From: Kribbella sindirgiensis
Lineage (GTDB): Bacteria; Actinomycetota; Actinomycetes; Propionibacteriales; Kribbellaceae
Length of the DNA: 64,000 bases
NCBI RefSeq assembly: GCF_004331435.1
Contig: NZ_SJKA01000003.1
Coordinates: 310,001-374,000, forward strand
Direction of reading: 5' to 3'
The notes under the pieces are model-generated. The model saw only the letters and a program-made list of their open reading frames with translations, did not search any database and was not told the DNA's origin. This document shows positions 37,928 through 46,928 of the stretch, one piece after another. Within the stretch, counting starts at the first letter, position 1; each line of letters starts with the position of its first letter. The translations under genes were made by a program, and so were the position numbers.

Positions 37928-38955
37928 TTCGCGCACCTCGCCGAGTTGAGCTGGTACGAGACCGGGATGCGGGTGCCGGTGGGCAGCGTGACGTTGCCGT
38001 CGAAGTTGCACAGGTAGAAGTTGAACCAGGAGCCGTACGACGCCGTCCGGGTCATCGTGTTCAGCTTCTCCGGCATGAACTGCAGGGTCTTCACCCAGAT
38101 CGCCTGCGTGTCGTCGAGCGTGGTCGCGACCGCGCGGAGCTTGTCCAGGTCGGCCTTGATCGGCACCCGGGTCTGCTGCAGCAGGCCGGCGGTCTTGGTG
38201 TTCAGCGAGTTGATCGACGTCAGCGAGCCGAGGATCGGGGTGATGTCCTGGCTCAGGCCGGTGATGAACTGCTGCAGGTTGACCAGCAACTGGGAGAAGT
38301 TCGCCTGCCGCTGGGAGACGATCTGCAGTGTCGAGGTCAGGTTCGTGATCAGGTCGCCGATCACCTGGTCGGCGTCGGCCAGCGTGGTGGTCAGCGACGC
38401 CGTCTTGGCCAGCAGCGACTCGATCGTGCCGCCCTCGCCCTGCAGCACCTTGATCACCTCGAACGCGAACTGGTTCACGTCCGCGGGGGTGAGCGCGGTG
38501 AACAGCGGCTTGAAGCCGTTGAACAGCACCGAGAGGTCGAGCGCCGGCGTCGTCCGTTCCTTCGGGATGACGCCGTTCTTCTTCAGCCGGTCACCGCCGC
38601 CGAGGCCGTCGGTGAGCGCGACGTACCGGTTGCCGACCAGGTTGCGGTAGCGCAGCGTCGCATGCGTCGAGGTGTCGATCACCTGATCGGAGTCGACGCT
38701 GAACGTCACCATCGCCAGCGTGTTCTGGTACAGGGCGATCTTGTCGACCTGCCCGACCTTCACACCGGCGATCCGGACGTCGTCGCCCTGGTTCAGCCCG
38801 ACCGCGTCGGTGAAGACCGCGCGGTACTTCGTGGTCGGGTTGAAGCTGATGTTCCCGATCGTCACCGCCAGCAGCGCGGTCGCGACGGTCGTGATCACCA
38901 CGAAGATCCCGAGCCGGACGGTGTCGAACGTGGTCTTCTTGTCGAAGAAGGTCAC
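37924..38955 (-). CDS. mceB: Mce family protein (MceB position)
   Basis: 343 residues: anchor helix LGIFVVITTVATALLAVTIG, Mce domain (VGLNQGDDVRIAGVKVGQVD), helical region, and a C-terminus with two Cys (YLCNFDGNVT; SARCAK) that could form a disulphide outside the membrane. GTG start overlaps the mceA stop. Confidence 0.92.
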   Translation of the reverse strand: MTFFDKKTTFDTVRLGIFVVITTVATALLAVTIGNISFNPTTKYRAVFTDAVGLNQGDDVRIAGVKVGQVDKIALYQNTLAMVTFSVDSDQVIDTSTHATLRYRNLVGNRYVALTDGLGGGDRLKKNGVIPKERTTPALDLSVLFNGFKPLFTALTPADVNQFAFEVIKVLQGEGGTIESLLAKTASLTTTLADADQVIGDLITNLTSTLQIVSQRQANFSQLLVNLQQFITGLSQDITPILGSLTSINSLNTKTAGLLQQTRVPIKADLDKLRAVATTLDDTQAIWVKTLQFMPEKLNTMTRTASYGSWFNFYLCNFDGNVTLPTGTRIPVSYQLNSARCAK

Positions 38956-40280
38956 CTTAGATTCACCTGCCCTCCGCGGAGGAGGGGCCCGACCATCAGG
39001 GTGGTCAGATCGGGTACGTCGTTTGCGGCGACGCCCATCTCGGGGCCGACGACCGAGTCGATCACCTTCTGCTCGGCCGGCGATCCGACGCCCTGGGTGT
39101 CCATCGCGAAGCCGGGCATCGCGCGGTTCAGCTTCAGGTCGAGCGGGAAGCGCTGGTTCTTGTTGTGGTCGCCGATCACGCCGTCCTCACCGGTGATGTA
39201 CGGCGCCGGGTTCTCCTGGGTGTACGGACCCGGCTTCGAGCCTGGGTGGCTGTAGTTCTTGCCGACACAGGTCGGCCCGCGGTGGTCCTTGTAGACCGGC
39301 AGCTCGTTCGGCTCGTACGGCGTCGGCTGGTTGGTGATCAGCTCGAGGTTGATGTTCAGCCGGCCGTCGCGGAACGTGTCGTTCAGGATCGGGGCGGTGT
39401 CGGTCATCACCTGGAGGAAGCACGGCACCTCGGGTGAGTACCGCTCCAGCAGGTCGAGGACGGGACGGGTGACCTGGCCGAGCCGGATCACCCGGTCCTC
39501 GTTGGCCTTCAGGAACGTGTCCCCGGTCGTGGACAGGTTCTGCACGTCGACGAAGAACTGCTGCAGCTGCTTCTGCTTCTCGACGACCGTGTTGCCGGTG
39601 ATCGTCAGGTTCCGCAGCGCGCGAACCAGGTCCGGCGTCGCGTCGCCGTAGATGTCCGAGACCGTGGTCAGCTTGGCGAGCGCGTCCATCAGCTTCGGGA
39701 TGTGCGGGTTCAGCTTCTTCAGGTACCCGTCGAGCTGGGTCAGGGTGCCGGCAATCTCGGCGCCGCGGCCCTCGAGCGCGGTCGCGAGCGTGTTCAGCGT
39801 GGCGTTCAGGTCGGCAGGGTCGACGGCCTGGAGCAGCGGCAGCGCGTCGTTCAGCACCTTCTCGATCTCGATGCCGACCGCGGTCTTGTCCCGGCTGATC
39901 ACGTCGCCGGCCTTGATGTGCGCGCCTTCGGGACCGCTCGGCGGCACCAGGGCGACGTACTTCTCGCCGAACAGCGTCTTCGGCAGGATCCGGGCGCTGA
40001 CCGCGGCGGAGATCTCGTTCACCTGCTCCGGCTTGAGCGCCAGGTCGACGGTCGCCTCGTCGCCGTCCGTGGAGACCCCGCGGACCTCGCCGACGATGAT
40101 GCCGCGCAGCTTCACGTCCGCGTGCTCGTTGAGCTGCAGGCCGATGTGGCTGGTCTTGAGCTCGACGTTCACGGTGTCGGTGAAGACCTTGGCGTAGAAC
40201 GCGTACGTCAGCCAGAGCAGGAACACCAGGACGCCGATGAACGCGACGCCCAGCACCTTGTGCGAGATCAATCGGCTCAT
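38952..40280 (-). CDS. mceA: Mce family protein (MceA position)
   Basis: 442 residues: anchor helix VLGVAFIGVLVFLLWLTYAF, Mce domain (LQLNEHADVKLRGIIVGEVR), long helices and an extended C-terminal domain with a Cys pair region (VPCFLQV, GPTCVGKN). First mce gene after the permeases, overlapping yrbEB by 4 bases. Confidence 0.92.
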   Translation of the reverse strand: MSRLISHKVLGVAFIGVLVFLLWLTYAFYAKVFTDTVNVELKTSHIGLQLNEHADVKLRGIIVGEVRGVSTDGDEATVDLALKPEQVNEISAAVSARILPKTLFGEKYVALVPPSGPEGAHIKAGDVISRDKTAVGIEIEKVLNDALPLLQAVDPADLNATLNTLATALEGRGAEIAGTLTQLDGYLKKLNPHIPKLMDALAKLTTVSDIYGDATPDLVRALRNLTITGNTVVEKQKQLQQFFVDVQNLSTTGDTFLKANEDRVIRLGQVTRPVLDLLERYSPEVPCFLQVMTDTAPILNDTFRDGRLNINLELITNQPTPYEPNELPVYKDHRGPTCVGKNYSHPGSKPGPYTQENPAPYITGEDGVIGDHNKNQRFPLDLKLNRAMPGFAMDTQGVGSPAEQKVIDSVVGPEMGVAANDVPDLTTLMVGPLLRGGQVNLR

Positions 40281-41107
40281 CCGGCCAACCTCACAGTGGT
40301 CGTCGTACCCCAGATCGCCATCGACAGCAGCAGGTCGACGACGTTGATGACGACAATCGACGTCCGGACGGCGCGACCGACGGCGACGCCCACACCGGCC
40401 GGGCCGCCACTCGCGTGGTAGCCGTGGTAGCAGTGCACCAGGATCACCAGGACCGAGAACACCAGCACCTTGCCGAACGACCAGAGCACGTCTCCGGGTG
40501 GCAGGAACAGGTGGAAGTAATGGTCGTACGTGCCCGTACTCTGCCCGTAGAACGTGGTGACGGTGAGTCTGGTCGCGAAGTACGACGAGAGCAGACCGAC
40601 GACGTACAGCGGGATCACGGCGATCAGGCCGGCGATGATCCGGGTGGTGACCAGGAACGGCAGCGACGGGATCGCCATCACCTCGAGGGCGTCGATCTCC
40701 TCGCTGATCCGCATCGCGCCGAGCTGTGCGGTGAAACCGCAGCCGACGGTCGCGGCGAGCGCGATCCCGGCGATCAGCGGGCCGATCTCGCGGGTGTTGA
40801 TGTAGGCCGACACGAAGCCGGCGAACGCCGACGTACCGATCTGGTTCAGCGCCGAGTAGCCCTGCAGGCCGACCTCGGTGCCGGTGAAGAACGCGAGGAA
40901 CGTGATCACGCCGACGGTGCCGCCGATCACCGCGAGCGCGCCGCTGCCGAGCGTGACCTCGGCCAGCAGGCGGAGGATCTCCTTGCGGTACCGGGTGACG
41001 GACTTGCCGGACCAGGCGAGCGCCTTGAGGTAGAAGGCGAGCTGCTCACCGAGGTGGTCGAGCGAGTTGAGCGGCTTCTTGACCAGCACGTCCACGAGGG
41101 CCGACAC
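40277..41107 (-). CDS. yrbEB: MlaE/YrbE-family permease B
   Basis: 276-residue permease of the Mce ABC transporter. Multi-spanning membrane protein with the conserved cytoplasmic EIDALEVMAIPSLPFLV motif that contacts the ATPase. GTG start one base after the yrbEA stop. Confidence 0.93.
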   Translation of the reverse strand: MSALVDVLVKKPLNSLDHLGEQLAFYLKALAWSGKSVTRYRKEILRLLAEVTLGSGALAVIGGTVGVITFLAFFTGTEVGLQGYSALNQIGTSAFAGFVSAYINTREIGPLIAGIALAATVGCGFTAQLGAMRISEEIDALEVMAIPSLPFLVTTRIIAGLIAVIPLYVVGLLSSYFATRLTVTTFYGQSTGTYDHYFHLFLPPGDVLWSFGKVLVFSVLVILVHCYHGYHASGGPAGVGVAVGRAVRTSIVVINVVDLLLSMAIWGTTTTVRLAG

Positions 41108-41108
41108 G

Positions 41109-41882
41109 TCAGGCCCCCTTCGGCGGAACGAGCTGGAAGTAGATAGCGGTCATCGAGAAGTTCGCGACGAACAGCAGCATGAACGTGATGACGACCGACT
41201 GGTTCACCGCGTCGCCGACGCCTTTCGGGCCGCCGCCCGCGTTCACACCCTTGTACGACGCGACGATCGCGGCGATCGCCCCGAAGACCAGCGCCTTCGC
41301 CTGCCCCTGCCAGAGATCGGGCAGGTGCGCGAGCGCGGTGAAGCTCGCGATGTAGCTACCGGGTGTGCCGTCCTGGAGGACGACGTTGAAGACGTACCCG
41401 CCCATCACGCCGACCACGCTGACGAACCCGTTCAGGAAGAACGCGACCAGCATGGTCGCCAGCACGCGCGGTACGACGAGGCGCTGGATCGGGTCGATAC
41501 CGAGCACCATCATCGCGTCGAGCTCTTCGCGGATCTTCCGCGAGCCGAGGTCCGCGCAGATCGCCGAGCCGCCGGCGCCGGCGATCAGCAGCGCGGTCGC
41601 GATCGGCGAGGCCTCCCGTACGACGGCCAGCACCGCGGCGGACCCGGTGAACGCCTGCGCGCCGAACTGCTTGATCAGGCCGCCGACCTGGAGCGCGATC
41701 ACCGCGCCGAACGGGATCGCGACCAGCGCGGTCGGGATGATCGTCACGCTCGCGACGAACCAGGCCTGCTGGAGGAACTCCTTGACCTGGAACGGCCGGC
41801 GGAACGTGGCCCGGCCGGTGTCGAGAGCGAAGGCGAACAGCGAACCTGCCTGCTTCAGCGGGGCGGTGGCAGAAACGGTCAC
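41109..41882 (-). CDS. yrbEA: MlaE/YrbE-family permease A
   Basis: 257-residue permease, partner of the gene at 40277. Conserved EELDAMMVLGIDPIQRLVVP motif and five to six membrane helices. The GTG at 41882 overlaps the ATPase stop (GTGA) and gives the expected N-terminus; the longer frame would intrude into the ATPase gene. Confidence 0.93.
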   Translation of the reverse strand: MTVSATAPLKQAGSLFAFALDTGRATFRRPFQVKEFLQQAWFVASVTIIPTALVAIPFGAVIALQVGGLIKQFGAQAFTGSAAVLAVVREASPIATALLIAGAGGSAICADLGSRKIREELDAMMVLGIDPIQRLVVPRVLATMLVAFFLNGFVSVVGVMGGYVFNVVLQDGTPGSYIASFTALAHLPDLWQGQAKALVFGAIAAIVASYKGVNAGGGPKGVGDAVNQSVVITFMLLFVANFSMTAIYFQLVPPKGA

Positions 41883-42826
41883 CTGGCCCCCACCGTCGCT
41901 GTGGCGAACGAGCCTGGGGGTGGAGTGACACCGTGTTCGCGGCACCAGGCGCCCGGCTCCCGCTGGGTCGGCCGGAGCATGCCGCTGCTGGGCAGCTGCT
42001 GGATCGGGATCGGCGGCAGCGGCGGCAGTTCCTGGCCGGCCTCGGCGGCGAGCTCGTCGGCGTCCTTCTCCTCGGACATGCCGATCGGGCCGACCATCTG
42101 CGCGTTCAGGAACTGGCGGACCACCGGCTCCTCGCTGGACAGCAGCATCTCCCGCGGCCCGAACATGGCCAGGTGCCGGTGGTAGAGCATGCCGATGTTG
42201 TCCGGCACGGTGCGCGCGGTGTTCACGTCGTGGGTGACGATCAGGAACGTCGGGCTGAACGCCTCGTTCAGGTCGATCATCACCTGGTTCAGGAACGACG
42301 TACGGACCGGGTCGAGGCCGGAGTCGGGCTCGTCGACGAGCAGGATCTGCGGGTCCAGCACGAGCGCGCGGGCCAGGCCGGCGCGCTTGCGCATCCCGCC
42401 GGAGATCTCGCCGGGCAGCTTCTTCTCCGCACCCACCAGGCCGACCATCTCCATCTTCTCCATCACGATGGAGCGGATGTCGGACTCGGACTTCTTGGTG
42501 TGCTCGCGGAGCGGGAACGCGACGTTGTCGTACAGGTTCATCGAGCCGAACATCGCGCCGTCCTGGAACAGCACGCCGAACAACCGCCGTACCTCGTAGA
42601 GCTCGCGCTCGCTGCAGGTGGCGATGTCGGTGCCCTCGATGTACACGTGGCCCCTGTCGGGCTTGAGCAGACCGATCAGCGTCTTCAGGAACACGGACTT
42701 ACCGGTACCGGACGGGCCGAGCATCACGCAGATCTCACCGGCGGGCAGCGTCAGCGAGACGTCGCCCCAGATCAGCTGGCTGCCGAAGGACTTGGTGAGA
42801 CCTTCGACGCGGACTTCGACGCCCAC
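41879..42826 (-). CDS. Mce transporter ATP-binding protein (MlaF/Mkl-type)
   Basis: 315-residue ABC ATPase that powers lipid import through the YrbE-Mce complex. Walker A GPSGTGKS, signature ISGGMRKR, Walker B ILLVDEPDSGLD, H-loop VTHD. After residue 245 a Pro-rich extension (PPLPPIPIQQLP) is added, as in Mkl-type ATPases. Here the ATPase gene lies in the operon itself, whereas in mycobacteria it is unlinked. GTG start with a strong GAGGAGG site; first gene of the twelve-gene unit. Confidence 0.94.
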   Translation of the reverse strand: MGVEVRVEGLTKSFGSQLIWGDVSLTLPAGEICVMLGPSGTGKSVFLKTLIGLLKPDRGHVYIEGTDIATCSERELYEVRRLFGVLFQDGAMFGSMNLYDNVAFPLREHTKKSESDIRSIVMEKMEMVGLVGAEKKLPGEISGGMRKRAGLARALVLDPQILLVDEPDSGLDPVRTSFLNQVMIDLNEAFSPTFLIVTHDVNTARTVPDNIGMLYHRHLAMFGPREMLLSSEEPVVRQFLNAQMVGPIGMSEEKDADELAAEAGQELPPLPPIPIQQLPSSGMLRPTQREPGAWCREHGVTPPPGSFATATVGAR

Positions 42827-42879
42827 CGGTCCTCCTCACGGGAATGTCTGCTGCTGCCCAACGACAGGGCAGTGGCCTA

Positions 42880-42909
42880 GGTTACGCACGAGTACGGTTT
42901 TGCGTAACC
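42880..42909. promoter_or_regulatory. Inverted-repeat operator ahead of the mce operon
   Basis: Perfect 9-bp inverted repeat GGTTACGCA - 12 bases - TGCGTAACC, 54 bases before the ATPase start. The arms overlap a possible minus-strand promoter (TTACGC, 17 bases, TAACCT). The form suits a dimeric TetR- or GntR-type repressor; no regulator gene is adjacent. Confidence 0.65.
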
Positions 42910-42952
42910 CCTAGAAGTCAAGCGGTTGCGATCCTAACCATCACGTAATAGC

Positions 42953-42986
42953 AGAAGGGCGGCCCCCAAGCGGGGACCGCCCTTCT
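42953..42986 (-). terminator. Terminator of rplJL
   Basis: 15-bp stem (arms AGAAGGGCGGCCCCC and GGGGACCGCCCTTCT, one mismatch) 40 bases past the rplL stop. It separates rplJL from the mce operon. The T-run is weak. Confidence 0.85.
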
Positions 42987-43026
42987 CAACACATTCGTTA
43001 CGCTCCTTGACGGAACGTAACTGAGG

Positions 43027-43413
43027 TCACTTCAGGGTGACGGTGGCGCCGGCGCCCTCGAGGGCCTCCTTGGCCTTCTCCGCGGCAGCCTTGTCGACCT
43101 TCTCCAGGATCGGCTTCGGGGCCGACTCCACGAGGTCCTTGGCCTCCTTCAGGCCGAGGCTCGTGAGACCGCGCACCTCCTTGATGACCTGGATCTTCTT
43201 GTCGCCGGCCGACTCGAGGACGACGTCGAACTCGTCCTGCTCCGCGGCCTCTTCGGCAGCGGCAGCCGGGGCGCCCGGAGCAGCGGCAACGGCGACCGGG
43301 GCGGCGGCGGTGACGCCGAACTCCTCCTCGAACGCCTTAACGAACTCCGACAGCTCCAGCAGGGTCAGTTCCTTGAACTGGCCGAGGAGCTCTTCGGTGC
43401 TGAGCTTCGCCAT
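43027..43413 (-). CDS. rplL: 50S ribosomal protein L7/L12
   Basis: 128-residue stalk protein that recruits GTPase factors. N-terminal dimerisation helices ([18 protein letters not shown]), Ala-rich hinge, C-terminal domain ([29 protein letters not shown]). The ATG at 43413 is fixed by MAKLSTEEL. 63 bases after rplJ. Confidence 0.98.
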   Translation of the reverse strand: MAKLSTEELLGQFKELTLLELSEFVKAFEEEFGVTAAAPVAVAAAPGAPAAAAEEAAEQDEFDVVLESAGDKKIQVIKEVRGLTSLGLKEAKDLVESAPKPILEKVDKAAAEKAKEALEGAGATVTLK

Positions 43414-43476
43414 GGTGGCGGTCCTTCCTAACAATGGTGCTTGGTGATCACTGATGGGGTGTTGCGGTGAGATGCC

Positions 43477-44100
43477 TCAGCTGTCCGCTGCGGCGGTCTC
43501 CTCGGCGCTCGCCTCGGCAGGTGCCTCGACCGTGTCCTGGACGGTGTCCTGGACGTCTGCCACTGCGTCCTGCACAGGGGCAGCCTCGGCCGGCAACTTG
43601 TCCTGCAGCGCCGCGAACAGGCGCGCGGCCTGCGACAGCGGAGCAGCGAACAGCGACACCGCTTGCTGCGGGGCCGCCTTCATCGCACCTGCGAGCTTCG
43701 CGAGGAGGACCTCACGCGACTCCAGGTCAGCGAGCTTGCTGATCTCGTCAGAGCTGAGCGGCTTGCCGTCGAGCACGCCGCCCTTGATGACGAGAAGGGG
43801 ATTCGCCTTGGCGAAGTCACGCAGGCCCTTGGCCGCAACCACCGCATCGCCCTTGATGAAGGCGATGGCCGACGGACCCTCGAGCAGCGAGTCGAACGAC
43901 TCGACACCCGCGTCCTTGGCTGCGATCTTGGTCAGCGTGTTCTTCACCACGGCGTAGTTCACGTCGTCACCGAGCGAAACTCGAAGCTGCTTGAGTTGCG
44001 CGACGGTGAGACCGCGGTACTCGGTCAGCACGGCGCCGTTGGAGCTACGGAACTCGTCCGTCAGCTCCGCGACAGCGGCTGCCTTGTCCGGCCTCGCCAT
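43477..44100 (-). CDS. rplJ: 50S ribosomal protein L10
   Basis: 207 residues. [20 protein letters not shown] start, [13 protein letters not shown] core, C-terminal L12-binding helix, then an acidic Ala/Glu/Asp/Thr tail of about 40 residues with repeated VQDTV units. L10-L12 complexes repress this operon by binding its leader. The start at 44100 excludes leader sequence that happens to be open. Confidence 0.98.
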   Translation of the reverse strand: MARPDKAAAVAELTDEFRSSNGAVLTEYRGLTVAQLKQLRVSLGDDVNYAVVKNTLTKIAAKDAGVESFDSLLEGPSAIAFIKGDAVVAAKGLRDFAKANPLLVIKGGVLDGKPLSSDEISKLADLESREVLLAKLAGAMKAAPQQAVSLFAAPLSQAARLFAALQDKLPAEAAPVQDAVADVQDTVQDTVEAPAEASAEETAAADS

Positions 44101-44265
44101 GGGGGTCTCCTTCTTTCGGCTTCCATGCCGCGGACCCCTGGAAAAGAAAATCGCCCCTGCGCAGGCGCAAGGGCGTGAACATACTGCTGTCACTCTCCAA
44201 GTCACCTGCGCGGGCCGCCCACCTGAGTGGGACCTTCAGCTACCTAGGGCAGCAACCAGCGGTCT
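44101..44265 (-). ncRNA. rplJL leader (L10-leader-like)
   Basis: About 165-base untranslated region between the candidate promoter and rplJ. Its 3' part folds into a terminator (44141-44175). L10 leaders of Gram-positives bind L10-L12 and promote such termination. The layout matches; a covariance-model match was not tested. Confidence 0.6.
44141..44175 (-). terminator. Attenuator terminator in the rplJ leader
   Basis: Minus strand CGCCCTTGCG - CCTG - CGCAGGGGCG (10 bp, one wobble) followed at once by ATTTTCTTTT. It is the best intrinsic terminator in the window, yet it lies 40 bases upstream of rplJ, so it must act conditionally. Confidence 0.85.
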
Positions 44266-44277
44266 TCGGCAGTACAC

Positions 44278-44307
44278 AGTGTGCCTTGCGTATACCCGCT
44301 TAATCAA
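44278..44307 (-). promoter_or_regulatory. Candidate rplJL promoter
   Basis: Minus strand TTGATT (44302-44307), 18-base spacer, CACACT (44278-44283). The -35 box overlaps the stop of the MFS gene. Weak -10 match. Confidence 0.35.
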
Positions 44308-45470
44308 ATCGGCTTCGGATGTGGTGGGATCCAGCGGTGCATCGCCGTGGCTGCGGCCCACCCGGTCCCCGCCATGATCACGATCGCCGGCCCGAGCCCC
44401 AGCAGCGCAGTCGCACCCGCGAGCAACAGCGGCCCCGCACCGTTCCCAGTATCCGCGAACAACCTGAACGCCCCAAGGAACTGAGCCCGCCCCACCGGCG
44501 GCGACGCGTCCGCACCCAGCGTCATGATCACGCCGGCACCCAGCCCGTTCCCGATCCCCATCAGCAACGCGACCGCGGTCAGCGTGGCCGTGGTGTGCGT
44601 CAGCGGGAGCAGCAGATGCGCCAGTCCCAGCACGATCATCGACGGTACGGCGACCCACTTGCGACCGAGCCGGTCCATCACCGAACCGGCCGGATAGAAC
44701 AGCAACATGTCCACCGCACCGGACAGTCCGAAGATGATGCTGGTCGTCTGCGGGTCCAGCCCGATGTGCAGCGCCCACAGCGGAATCACCACCTGACGCG
44801 AGGCCCGCACGGCCCCGACGAGCAACGCTCCGACACCGAGAGTCCGCAGTACCGGGAAGTGGTCGCGGATGACACCCCAGGTCGACTGGGCCGCGATCGG
44901 TCCTCTCCCGCGCCGGTTGGCGACGTCGGGCAGGCTCACCAGGACCGCACACGCGAGTACGGCGGCCACCAGGTGCACCCAGTACGCACCGTCGGTCCCG
45001 AGGAACTTCATCGCGCCCGCACCGAGGAACGGGCCGATGAACGAGCCGATGCGCTGTACGCCGCCCAGCGTGGACAGCGCCCGGGCCCGTAGCTCGATCG
45101 GCACGGCCTCACTCAGGTAGGCCTGTCGCGCGAGGCCCCAGACCGCACCGGCCAGTCCGGTGCAGCCGATGGCGATCGCCAGGCCCCAAACAGTCGGAAC
45201 CACCAGACAGGCTGCCAGTGCGAGCGCTACGAGGACGGTGGCGGCCAGCATCGCACTGCGCTCGCCGATGCGGTTCGTGAGTGCGCCCGCTGGGATGTCG
45301 CCGATCACCTGGCCCAGTCCGGCGGCACCGACGACCAGACCGGCCACGGCAACCGAGGCACCCAAGTGAGTGGCGGACAGGGCTACTACGGGCGCAATCG
45401 CGCCTTGCCCGATTCCGTAGAGCAGTGCGGGCAGGTAGACAGCTGGTGCGATCTTCCAGAGGCTCCGCAT
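44304..45470 (-). CDS. Major facilitator superfamily transporter
   Basis: 388 residues with about twelve membrane helices. The cytoplasmic loop-2/3 signature is seen as GALTNRIGERSAM and its second-half copy as GSVMDRLGRKWVA. Resembles drug/H+ antiporter-type exporters; substrate unknown. The ATG at 45470 overlaps the stop of the upstream IclR gene (ATGA), so the two form an operon and the regulator probably controls the transporter. Confidence 0.88.
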   Translation of the reverse strand: MRSLWKIAPAVYLPALLYGIGQGAIAPVVALSATHLGASVAVAGLVVGAAGLGQVIGDIPAGALTNRIGERSAMLAATVLVALALAACLVVPTVWGLAIAIGCTGLAGAVWGLARQAYLSEAVPIELRARALSTLGGVQRIGSFIGPFLGAGAMKFLGTDGAYWVHLVAAVLACAVLVSLPDVANRRGRGPIAAQSTWGVIRDHFPVLRTLGVGALLVGAVRASRQVVIPLWALHIGLDPQTTSIIFGLSGAVDMLLFYPAGSVMDRLGRKWVAVPSMIVLGLAHLLLPLTHTTATLTAVALLMGIGNGLGAGVIMTLGADASPPVGRAQFLGAFRLFADTGNGAGPLLLAGATALLGLGPAIVIMAGTGWAAATAMHRWIPPHPKPI

Positions 45471-46279
45471 CACCGGCCGCCGGCCAGCGCCGTACTGCGG
45501 TCCCGGGCGACCGGGGTGGCCCCCAGCAACTCCGACACCGACCAGGCACCTTCGGCGACCCTCATCCCGAACTCCTCCATCCGCTCGACCGGCATCCGCA
45601 TCTCGGGGCCGGAGACACTCAGACAACCGGCGACGTCACCGGAGTAGCCGAACACCGGCGCCGCGACGCTGCAGATCCCTGGCGTCCGTTCGGTCCGCGA
45701 CATCGCGTACCCGCGCCGCCGGATCGCCGCGAACTGCTCCGCGAGCACCTCCGGGTCCGTGATGGTTGCCGGCTGCACCTGTTCGAGCGGGCCCTTCAGA
45801 ACCTCCTGCTGCCGCTCGAACGGCAGGAACGCCAGCAACGCCTTCCCCGGCGCACCGAGCGGCAGCGCGACCGGCAGGCCGAACTCCGTGTAGGTACGCC
45901 GCAGCTGGTGATGGCTCTCGACCTGGTCGAGGACGACGCGCTGCCCCGACGGGAGCAACTCGTGCACGGCCGCGGTCTCCCCTGTGTCATCGCGGAGTGC
46001 ACGCAGCACCGGCAGGGCAGCGTCACGCAGGCCGGCCGGGATCCCGCCGCTGTGCGCCAACTGCACGACCAGCGGGCCGATCGCGTACCGCCGGTGGGCG
46101 GTCTGCCGGACGAGCCCGTTCTCCTGCATGGCCAGCAGCAGCCGGTGCACGGTGCTCGTGGACAGGCCGGTCGCTCGCGCCAGGTCGCTGATCCCGAGAT
46201 CGGGCGTCCGTGCATCGAAGCAGCGGAGGATCGCCACAGCGCGATCGATCGACTGCACCGACCCACGCGCTTCCTGCAT
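45470..46279 (-). CDS. IclR-family transcriptional regulator
   Basis: 269 residues. N-terminal winged helix (VQSIDRAVAILRCFD, LGISDLARATGLSTSTVHRL) and C-terminal effector-binding domain (GAPGKALLAFLP, TPGICSVAAPVFGYSGDVAG). The ATG at 46279 excludes out-of-family sequence upstream. Coupled to the MFS gene and divergent from the SUKH gene; a short dyad lies at 46292-46306. Confidence 0.9.
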   Translation of the reverse strand: MQEARGSVQSIDRAVAILRCFDARTPDLGISDLARATGLSTSTVHRLLLAMQENGLVRQTAHRRYAIGPLVVQLAHSGGIPAGLRDAALPVLRALRDDTGETAAVHELLPSGQRVVLDQVESHHQLRRTYTEFGLPVALPLGAPGKALLAFLPFERQQEVLKGPLEQVQPATITDPEVLAEQFAAIRRRGYAMSRTERTPGICSVAAPVFGYSGDVAGCLSVSGPEMRMPVERMEEFGMRVAEGAWSVSELLGATPVARDRSTALAGGR

Positions 46280-46291
46280 GGTGAAACCATA

Positions 46292-46306
46292 TCCCGCGAT
46301 ACGGGA
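46292..46306. promoter_or_regulatory. Possible IclR operator
   Basis: TCCCG - CGATA - CGGGA, 13 bases upstream of the IclR start and between it and the divergent SUKH gene. The position suits autoregulation; the dyad is short. Confidence 0.4.
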
Positions 46307-46331
46307 AACCCGTCGAGGTAGTGTCCAGCCG

Positions 46332-46928
46332 GTGAGCATCACCGCCACCTGGAGCCGGCTCGACGTCTGGCTCGCCCAGCACGCCCCGGCGACGTACGCC
46401 GTCCTCGCACCGCCCGCCACCGACGCGGACCTGCGGATCGACCTAGAACTTCCACCCGAGCTGATCGAGTCGCTGCGCTGCCACAACGGCGTGACGGCCT
46501 GGGCGAACCTCCTGCCGGAGGCGTTGCCGTCGAGCGCAGCTCAGATCGCCGAGAACTGGCAGTTGCGGATGGACCTCGCCGGGGACTTCGACGGCTTCGT
46601 GGCACATCAGCCGGAATCGGAGCCGTACTGGCATCCGGCCTGGATCCCGTGGGCCGACGGTGACGGCGATCTTCAGATCATCGACCTGCGCCCCGGTCCT
46701 ACACACGGACGACTGGGTATGGCGGCTCACGACGGGACGGGCGACTTCACCGCCAGCTGGCCGGACCTCACGTCGTACCTCTCGGACGTGGTGGATTCAC
46801 TGCACCACGGCACCGGTGTCAACGGCTGGTACCCGTACCTCACCACCCACCAGGAGCTCTGGTGGGACCGCGGCCCGGACCAGCAGACCGTCAACGACGA
46901 GCCGCTGATCCGGGTGCCGCGGAACTAG
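46332..46928 (+). CDS. SMI1/KNR4 (SUKH) family protein
   Basis: 198 residues from a GTG at 46332. Family features: ELPPELIESLRCHNGVTAW (acidic entry helix), an ENWQLRMDL segment, YWHPAWIPWADGDGDLQIID, then DGTGDFTASWPDLTSYLSDV. SUKH proteins are often immunity proteins to polymorphic toxins, but many are solitary and of unknown role. No toxin gene is next to it. Its last bases overlap the convergent RidA gene. Confidence 0.8.
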   Translation: MSITATWSRLDVWLAQHAPATYAVLAPPATDADLRIDLELPPELIESLRCHNGVTAWANLLPEALPSSAAQIAENWQLRMDLAGDFDGFVAHQPESEPYWHPAWIPWADGDGDLQIIDLRPGPTHGRLGMAAHDGTGDFTASWPDLTSYLSDVVDSLHHGTGVNGWYPYLTTHQELWWDRGPDQQTVNDEPLIRVPRN

